NCBI RefSeq assembly: GCF_001602525.1
Contig: NZ_LSYT01000006.1
Coordinates: forward strand, 248,001-312,000
Direction: 5' to 3'
DNA length: 64,000 nt
Origin: Flavobacterium chilense
GTDB lineage: Bacteria; Bacteroidota; Bacteroidia; Flavobacteriales; Flavobacteriaceae
A model generated the notes under the pieces. The model saw nothing but the letters and a program-made list of their open reading frames with translations. It made no database searches and was not told where the DNA came from. This document shows positions 58,812-64,000 of the stretch, piece after piece. How positions within the stretch are numbered: the stretch's first letter is position 1; each line of letters starts with the position of its first letter. The translations under genes and the position numbers were made by a program.

Positions 58812-61808
58812 TTACTGTTCCATAGTATCACAGTGATATTCTTTTTTCTCTTTTCTTGTAGGCTGTTGTGTGTTCATTCCTTTGTTTTTTTCCTGTAACA
58901 TTTGTCCAATCAGCAAACTTCTTTCTTTAGCAATAGCGTTTTGTTTTTCGGCATCTTTTTCGATATCAAAATACACTACACCATCAATAATAGTTTTTTC
59001 AGCTTTGGCATAAATAGACAAAGGATTTTCGCTCCAAAGCACTACATTCGCATCTTTACCTACTTTAAGAGATCCTACTTTATCATCAATATGTAATAAT
59101 TTAGCAGGGTTAAGGGTTACAAATTTCCATGCATCTTCTTCAGAAATATTTCCGTATTTAACTGCTTTTGCAGCTTCCTGATTTAATCTTCTTGACATTT
59201 CGGCGTCATCAGAATTGTAAGCAACCACCAATCCTTCATTGTGCATAATTGGTCCGTTAAACGGAATAGCATCATTTACTTCAAATTTATAAGCCCACCA
59301 GTCAGAGAAAGTCGAAGCTCCAACGCCATGTTCTTTCATTTTATCGGCTACTTTATAACCTTCAAGAATGTGTGTAAAAGTATTTACTCTGAAATTGAAT
59401 TTCTCTGCAACATTCATTAACATTAAAATCTCAGATTCTACATAAGAGTGACAAGTAATGAAACGCTCTTTGTTGATGATTTCAGCCAGGGTTTGTAATT
59501 CCAAATCCACTCTTGGTGCTTTTCCTTTTTTAGAAGCAGCGTTGAATTTTTTCCAGCTTTCGTCATATTCTTTGGCACGTTGAAAATAATCTGTGAAAAC
59601 CTGTTCAACACCCATTCTCGTTTGGGGAAAACGTGTTGGATTATCAATTCCCCAATTGGCTTGTTTTACGTTTTCTCCCAAAGCAAATTTGATAAACTTA
59701 GGCTGGTTTTTGTATAACATTTCATCCGGAGAAGATCCCCATTTCCATTTTACAATCGCAGAACGTCCACCAATAGGATTAGCAGATCCGTGTAATAATT
59801 GAGAAATTGTTACACCTCCTGCAAGATCTCTGTAGATATTAATGTCTTCAGAGTTTACAACATCCTGAATTGTAACTTCGGCAGTAGAGTTATGACCGCT
59901 TTCGTTTACACCTCTTGAAATCGCAATATGTGAGTGTTCATCGATGATTCCGCTTGTAATATGTTTTCCTTTTGCATCAATAACAGTTGCAGATGCATCT
60001 GAAAGATTTTTACCTACAGCAGCAATTTTTCCGTTTTTAATTAAAACATCAGTTTCAGTTAAAACCCCTTCTTTTTCATTCGTCCAAACAGTAGCATTTT
60101 TAAATAATAAAGTTTGAGCCGTTAATTTTTTTGTATCACCAAAAGCAACGTTAGGGAAAGTTGTTGGAATAATAACATTTGGTTTATCTGCTTTAGCTGA
60201 ATCTTTTACAGCTACAAATGCACTGGTTTTTAAGGCTGTCCATACCAATTCGTCTCCGTTTGATAACACGGCTTTACCGGATAAATTTCCAGGGTTTTCT
60301 ATAAATCCTGTTAAGCGGCTATAGTTTGATTTGATGGTATCTGCAGGTTTAATTAAAAGTGAAATCCAGTTTTTAGAAACAGAAAAAGTATTTTTTAACT
60401 TTTTAGCATCAGCTGTTGTGATTTCAGATTTTGGAGCATCAACCGTTCCGTCAATTTTCCATTTATAAACATCTTTTCCAACAGTTAAGTCGTAATTACC
60501 ACGAATATCTTTTGCATTTACATCATTCACTACATATTTTGTTCCCTGAACCCAGTTTTCGTATAAAACCGTTTTCTCGTCAAAAACTTCACCAGATGTA
60601 ATGATAAAATTGGCATAACTGCCAGTTTTTAAACTTCCAACTTCATTGCTTTTTCCTAAAATAGCAGCCGGAATTGTAGTTAAAGCTTCTAAAGCTTTTG
60701 TTTTATCAAAACCATATTTGATGGCTTTCAGTAAATTAGGTTTAAAATCTTCGGTCTTTTTTAATTTATCAGTAGTCAAAGCAAAAACGATTCCGTTGTC
60801 TGAAAGCACTTTTAGGTTCGTTGGTGCCTGATTCCAGAAACGCATATCAGCCAATTCAATTTGATTGGACAAATACGGATTAGAAACATCATAAGCTTCA
60901 GGGAAACTTATCGGAATGATATATTTTGCATTTGTATTTTTGATTTCTTCGATTCTTTCGAACTCATTTCCGCTACCTTTTAAAACATAGCTTAAACCAA
61001 ATTCTTTAGCGATTTTGGCAGCTCTTAAACTGTTTAATTTATCTTCGGTAGCAAAAATCTGAACTAATTTTTCATTGTTTGCCAAAGCCTCTAATGATAA
61101 ATCTTTAGTTTCAGAATTTCCTTTTTTGTACCAGTCTAAATCCAGATACATTTGGCGTAACAAAGCCATCATACCCATCAAAGAGCTTGGATAAGCCTGA
61201 TTTGTTAAAGCACTTCTTGTAAAAGCAAAGTGATTGGTTACTTTATTGGCGATAATTTGTTTGTTGTTTTCGGTATTATTCAGCGCTACTAAAATTCCCG
61301 TTCCCTGAGCAATTCCGTCAGGAATGTGTGTACCTACAACACCAAAACCTGCTTTAAGCAATTCTTCGGCTTTAGGCTGGTCGTATTTAAAAGTTTCATA
61401 AGTGTTTACTTCCGGGCGTACACTTTCGTTCCAGTAATAACCCACTCTTTTTGTGTCATACAATGGGTTACGATCACGTCCGCGAGTGATGTTGGCTTTT
61501 GGTTTTTCAACTCCAAAACTAGTGTAGATGTCAATAAATGAAGGATAAATAGTTTTTCCTGCAAGATCGACAGTGATACTGTTTTTAGGAATTGTAACAT
61601 TGTTTCCAACAGCAACAACTTTTCCGTCCTGGATTAGTAAAGTTCCTTTTTCAATTTTTTGAGTTGGAGTTACGTAAATAGTGGCATTGGTAAAAACAGT
61701 GTAGTTCTTGCTTTTGTTCTGCACACTTTCATTAATTGGGAAATAATCTTGAGCATACGTTTTTGTTAAAAAAACACTCAAAAAGAGTAGTAGTAAGGCT
61801 TTTTTCAT
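58812..61808 (-). CDS. Secreted double amidohydrolase
   Basis: This 998-residue protein has a signal peptide ending FLTKTYAQ. Two amidohydrolase modules follow. The first (about 40-430) has PSFIDIYTSFG where HxH is expected, so it looks degenerate. The second (about 570-970) has IDEHSHIAIS (His pair about 622-624), a later THILEGYK and NSDDAEMSRRL, and GSLKVGKDANVVLWSENPLS, and looks metal-competent. Such secreted proteins are annotated as imidazolonepropionase-like or Xaa-Pro dipeptidase-like hydrolases in Bacteroidota. The substrate is unknown. It is the first gene of a two-gene operon. Confidence 0.8.
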   Translation of the reverse strand: MKKALLLLFLSVFLTKTYAQDYFPINESVQNKSKNYTVFTNATIYVTPTQKIEKGTLLIQDGKVVAVGNNVTIPKNSITVDLAGKTIYPSFIDIYTSFGVEKPKANITRGRDRNPLYDTKRVGYYWNESVRPEVNTYETFKYDQPKAEELLKAGFGVVGTHIPDGIAQGTGILVALNNTENNKQIIANKVTNHFAFTRSALTNQAYPSSLMGMMALLRQMYLDLDWYKKGNSETKDLSLEALANNEKLVQIFATEDKLNSLRAAKIAKEFGLSYVLKGSGNEFERIEEIKNTNAKYIIPISFPEAYDVSNPYLSNQIELADMRFWNQAPTNLKVLSDNGIVFALTTDKLKKTEDFKPNLLKAIKYGFDKTKALEALTTIPAAILGKSNEVGSLKTGSYANFIITSGEVFDEKTVLYENWVQGTKYVVNDVNAKDIRGNYDLTVGKDVYKWKIDGTVDAPKSEITTADAKKLKNTFSVSKNWISLLIKPADTIKSNYSRLTGFIENPGNLSGKAVLSNGDELVWTALKTSAFVAVKDSAKADKPNVIIPTTFPNVAFGDTKKLTAQTLLFKNATVWTNEKEGVLTETDVLIKNGKIAAVGKNLSDASATVIDAKGKHITSGIIDEHSHIAISRGVNESGHNSTAEVTIQDVVNSEDINIYRDLAGGVTISQLLHGSANPIGGRSAIVKWKWGSSPDEMLYKNQPKFIKFALGENVKQANWGIDNPTRFPQTRMGVEQVFTDYFQRAKEYDESWKKFNAASKKGKAPRVDLELQTLAEIINKERFITCHSYVESEILMLMNVAEKFNFRVNTFTHILEGYKVADKMKEHGVGASTFSDWWAYKFEVNDAIPFNGPIMHNEGLVVAYNSDDAEMSRRLNQEAAKAVKYGNISEEDAWKFVTLNPAKLLHIDDKVGSLKVGKDANVVLWSENPLSIYAKAEKTIIDGVVYFDIEKDAEKQNAIAKERSLLIGQMLQEKNKGMNTQQPTRKEKKEYHCDTMEQ

Positions 61809-61934
61809 AGTTAATTTGCAATTTTGTTGCTAAAAATATGAAATATATGTTATGTAAGTTTTATTTTTCTGAATGTTTTTTCTTTATTTATATAAAATTT
61901 TAATTAAACCGTTGATAAGTAGGACTTCCACAGT

Positions 61935-62912
61935 ATGATAAAAAAAAATAATACAATAAAATGGGGCATTATTGGTCTGGGAAATATTGCCGGTCAATTT
62001 GCCAATGATTTATTACTGACAGAAGATGCTGAATTAGTAGCAGTTGCTTCGCGAAATAAGGATAAAGCAACTGAATTTGCAAAAAAATACGATTGCGCTA
62101 AAACATATGATTCTTATGATGATTTGTTTGCAGATGATCAGGTTGCTATTGTATATATTGCAACACCGCATAATTCTCATGCTGATTTATCGATTAAAGC
62201 AATGCAAAGCGGTAAACATGTTTTATGCGAAAAGCCCATGGCATTATCGTATTCTGATGCTTTTCGTATGATTGAAGCTTCAAAAAAATATAAAGTCTTT
62301 TTTATGGAAGCCTTCTGGACGCGTTTCATACCCTCTGTTCAGGATGCTCTGGAAAAGATAAATCAGGGAATCATTGGCAATGTAAAATATGTAAAAGCCG
62401 ATTTTGCCTTTACAGCAAATGAAAACGAGGGAGGAAGACTTTTTGATAAAAATCTGGGCGGTGGTGCTTTGTTTGATATTGGAGTATATCCGTTGTTTTT
62501 GTCTTATATTTTGCTTGGAATTCCGGAAGAAATCTTATCCAAATCGGTTAGTCATGAAAACGGAATCGATCTTCAGACTTCTATGGTATTGCAGTATAAA
62601 TCGGCACAAGCAGTTTTGCATGCTTCGATAGTTTCAGAGTCTGATATGAAAGCGACCATAAGCGGAACAAAAGGAGTAATTGTACTTAATTCGCCATGGT
62701 TTGTCGCCAATGGATATTCTTTGCTGAAAGATGATCAGGAAACAACTTTTAGTTTTCCAACCTTAGGGAAAGGTTACACACATGAAGCTATAGAATGCCA
62801 CAATTGTATCAGAAATCAACAAATTGAAAGTAAACTTTGGTCACATCAGAATAGTCTGGATTTAAGTAAAATTGTGAATGAAATTAAAAATCAAATTGGA
62901 TTAGAATTTTAA
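61935..62912 (+). CDS. Gfo/Idh/MocA-family oxidoreductase
   Basis: This 325-residue protein has an N-terminal Rossmann fold (WGIIGLGNIAGQFANDLL, about 10-27), the catalytic-type Lys in HVLCEKPMALS (about 100) and the C-terminal sheet domain starting NLGGGALFDIGVYPLFL (about 172-188). It is an NAD(P)-dependent sugar or cyclitol dehydrogenase of the trans-dihydrodiol dehydrogenase type. It is cytosolic and stands alone. The substrate is unknown. Confidence 0.85.
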   Translation: MIKKNNTIKWGIIGLGNIAGQFANDLLLTEDAELVAVASRNKDKATEFAKKYDCAKTYDSYDDLFADDQVAIVYIATPHNSHADLSIKAMQSGKHVLCEKPMALSYSDAFRMIEASKKYKVFFMEAFWTRFIPSVQDALEKINQGIIGNVKYVKADFAFTANENEGGRLFDKNLGGGALFDIGVYPLFLSYILLGIPEEILSKSVSHENGIDLQTSMVLQYKSAQAVLHASIVSESDMKATISGTKGVIVLNSPWFVANGYSLLKDDQETTFSFPTLGKGYTHEAIECHNCIRNQQIESKLWSHQNSLDLSKIVNEIKNQIGLEF

Positions 62913-63194
62913 TGAATAAAGTTTAGAGTAAAAAAGTATAGTTTGTAATTCCTGTTCTCAAAAAGAGAAAACAAACTAATTCTGCCATTGATTCTGGAAT
63001 TCCATTAAATTTGCAAATTAAGAGTGAGAGATTCAGAAAAGATCTTACTTAAAGAAAATATATTATTTGTAGCTTAAAATCTGTCTGAACCTGAGGCTAT
63101 TTTTTTGCATAAAATTTATACACTTTCAGATGAAAAAGATATTTTAAAACCAATTCATCTTGAAAATAGTATTTTACTACAATTATTTAGAATC

Positions 63195-63785
63195 ATGGAA
63201 AAAGCTATTGAAACATATTTGAATTCTTTAAGATCCTTTTGTCCGGAGCTGACAGATCAGGAGCTTGATCTATTTGTTTCAAAACTGACTTTCGTCGAAT
63301 TAAAAAAGAAAGATTATTTTCTTAAAGCAGGTACCCTTCAGAACGCAATAGGATTTATTGCGAAAGGATTAGTTCGTTCTTCTTACATCGACTTTAACGG
63401 AACCGAAATAACAGTCGGGTTTTATGCAGAAGAAGATTATGCCACACATTATCCGGCATTTATTACTCAAAAGCCCAGCAATTATTCGATTCAATGTCTT
63501 GAACCAACCATTTTTGCGTGTCTTTCCTATGAAGATATTCAATGGATGTATCAACAATCTCCTAATATCGAAAGATATGGTCGTCTCGTTGCTGAAGAAA
63601 TTTTAAAAAGACAGCAGGAACGAATCGAAAGTTTCATTTTTCAAACTGCAGAGGAACGATATCTTCATTTTATGAAGAATCATTCAGCATTATTCAACAG
63701 GATTTCTCTTTCCCATCTTTGCAGTTTTCTGGGTATTGAAAGACAATCTCTTACCCGTATTCGTCAAAAATTAGCGCATAAATAG
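63195..63785 (+). CDS. Crp/Fnr-family regulator
   Basis: The protein has 196 residues from the ATG at 63195. A TTG frame start at 63105 adds 30 residues of unlikely sequence. It has a cyclic-nucleotide-binding-like barrel (about 30-115; KKDYFLKAGTLQNAIGFIAKG) and a C-terminal winged helix (about 145-190; ISLSHLCSFLGIERQSLTRI). It lacks the Cys ligands of Fnr. Short Crp-like proteins of this type are common in Bacteroidota. The target is perhaps the next gene to the right (63907). Confidence 0.8.
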   Translation: MEKAIETYLNSLRSFCPELTDQELDLFVSKLTFVELKKKDYFLKAGTLQNAIGFIAKGLVRSSYIDFNGTEITVGFYAEEDYATHYPAFITQKPSNYSIQCLEPTIFACLSYEDIQWMYQQSPNIERYGRLVAEEILKRQQERIESFIFQTAEERYLHFMKNHSALFNRISLSHLCSFLGIERQSLTRIRQKLAHK

Positions 63786-63906
63786 TTTTTGACACATTTG
63801 TGTCAGGTTGCACTTCTTTTTCTTTGGCAATTTTGCAGTATAAAATTAATCACTGCAATGATTTGCATTTTAAAACAACTTAAAAATTAATAAAAGTTGA
63901 ATTAAA

Positions 63907-64000
63907 ATGTCTCTTGCTAAAAAAGAAAAAATCATGATACATCAAAAAAAATTGAGCTCAACATCAGCTCATTACAATTCAGAAAAAGGCTTTAAAATCC
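63907..64000 (+). CDS. Start of a gene cut by the window end
   Basis: An ATG at 63907 opens a frame that continues to the last base (31 codons, MSLAKKEKIMIHQKKLSSTS and so on). It is basic and not recognised. It follows the Crp/Fnr gene by 121 bp, and a second ATG nine codons later is another possible start. It could be the regulator's target. Confidence 0.4.
   Translation, partial: MSLAKKEKIMIHQKKLSSTSAHYNSEKGFKI

Noticed and set aside
63105..63194. Longer N-terminus of the Crp/Fnr regulator from a TTG
   Set aside because: The ATG at 63195 gives the usual family length and a normal N-terminus.

Overview
The window looks like chromosome of a Flavobacterium-type bacterium (Bacteroidota). The base composition is AT-rich. 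Several promoters carry the Bacteroidota -7 box TAnnTTTG. The genes have typical family relatives: a secreted S9 dipeptidyl peptidase, FtsK-LolA-LptF/G-RibBA in one run, an AmpG/NagZ/GHL10 cluster, and lipoproteins with Bacteroidota lipoboxes. Many gaps hold flavobacterial repeats and small structured RNAs. All calls come from reading the sequence, without database searches.

Positions 1-16,900 are an accessory island abutting the 3' end of tRNA-Ser(UGA) (16904-16991, minus strand). At the tRNA end lie a tyrosine recombinase and a zone of short repeats. The island holds a cytosolic trypsin-like protease, an MqsR-like toxin with a Panacea-domain antitoxin, a zeta-type kinase with a small partner, an AbiE-like nucleotidyltransferase pair, a lone metallophosphoesterase, and a three-gene operon at 4589-12253. 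The distal island end is not recognisable and is probably outside the window.

The three-gene operon is the most interesting system. Its genes overlap by a few bases. They encode (i) an 803-residue GHKL-ATPase protein with possible STAS-like ends, (ii) a 1340-residue protein combining phosphoribosyltransferase-like, GAF-like and histidine-kinase-like domains, and (iii) a receiver domain fused to a nucleoside phosphorylase/nucleosidase domain. Receiver-phosphorylase fusions are the effectors of the Detocs anti-phage system, which cleaves ATP. The sensor side here is built differently, so this may be an undescribed relative.

Positions 17,100-32,700 are mostly core genes on the minus strand: acyl-CoA thioesterase, ribBA (second half lacking its zinc ligands), LptF/G permease, lolA, ftsK, dgkA and tpx; then a peroxiredoxin/thioredoxin/small-protein group; then a wall-recycling group (GH3 hexosaminidase, AmpG-like transporter, GHL10 hydrolase). 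Positions 33,000-34,700 are sparse. They hold a short transcription unit with a well-folded three-way-junction RNA candidate before a 77-residue protein, and an abundant-type flavobacterial hairpin RNA.

Positions 34,800-64,000 hold a D-2-hydroxyacid dehydrogenase, DPP-IV peptidase, amino-acid permease, methionine gamma-lyase-type enzyme with a divergent Lrp regulator, a RelE/ParE pair, dihydrolipoyl dehydrogenase, a lipocalin, pabB, tilS, dsbD, amtB, two secreted amidohydrolases, a Gfo/Idh/MocA oxidoreductase and a Crp/Fnr regulator. A 51-bp tandem array and a 12-bp tandem array fill the gap at 47,788-48,066.
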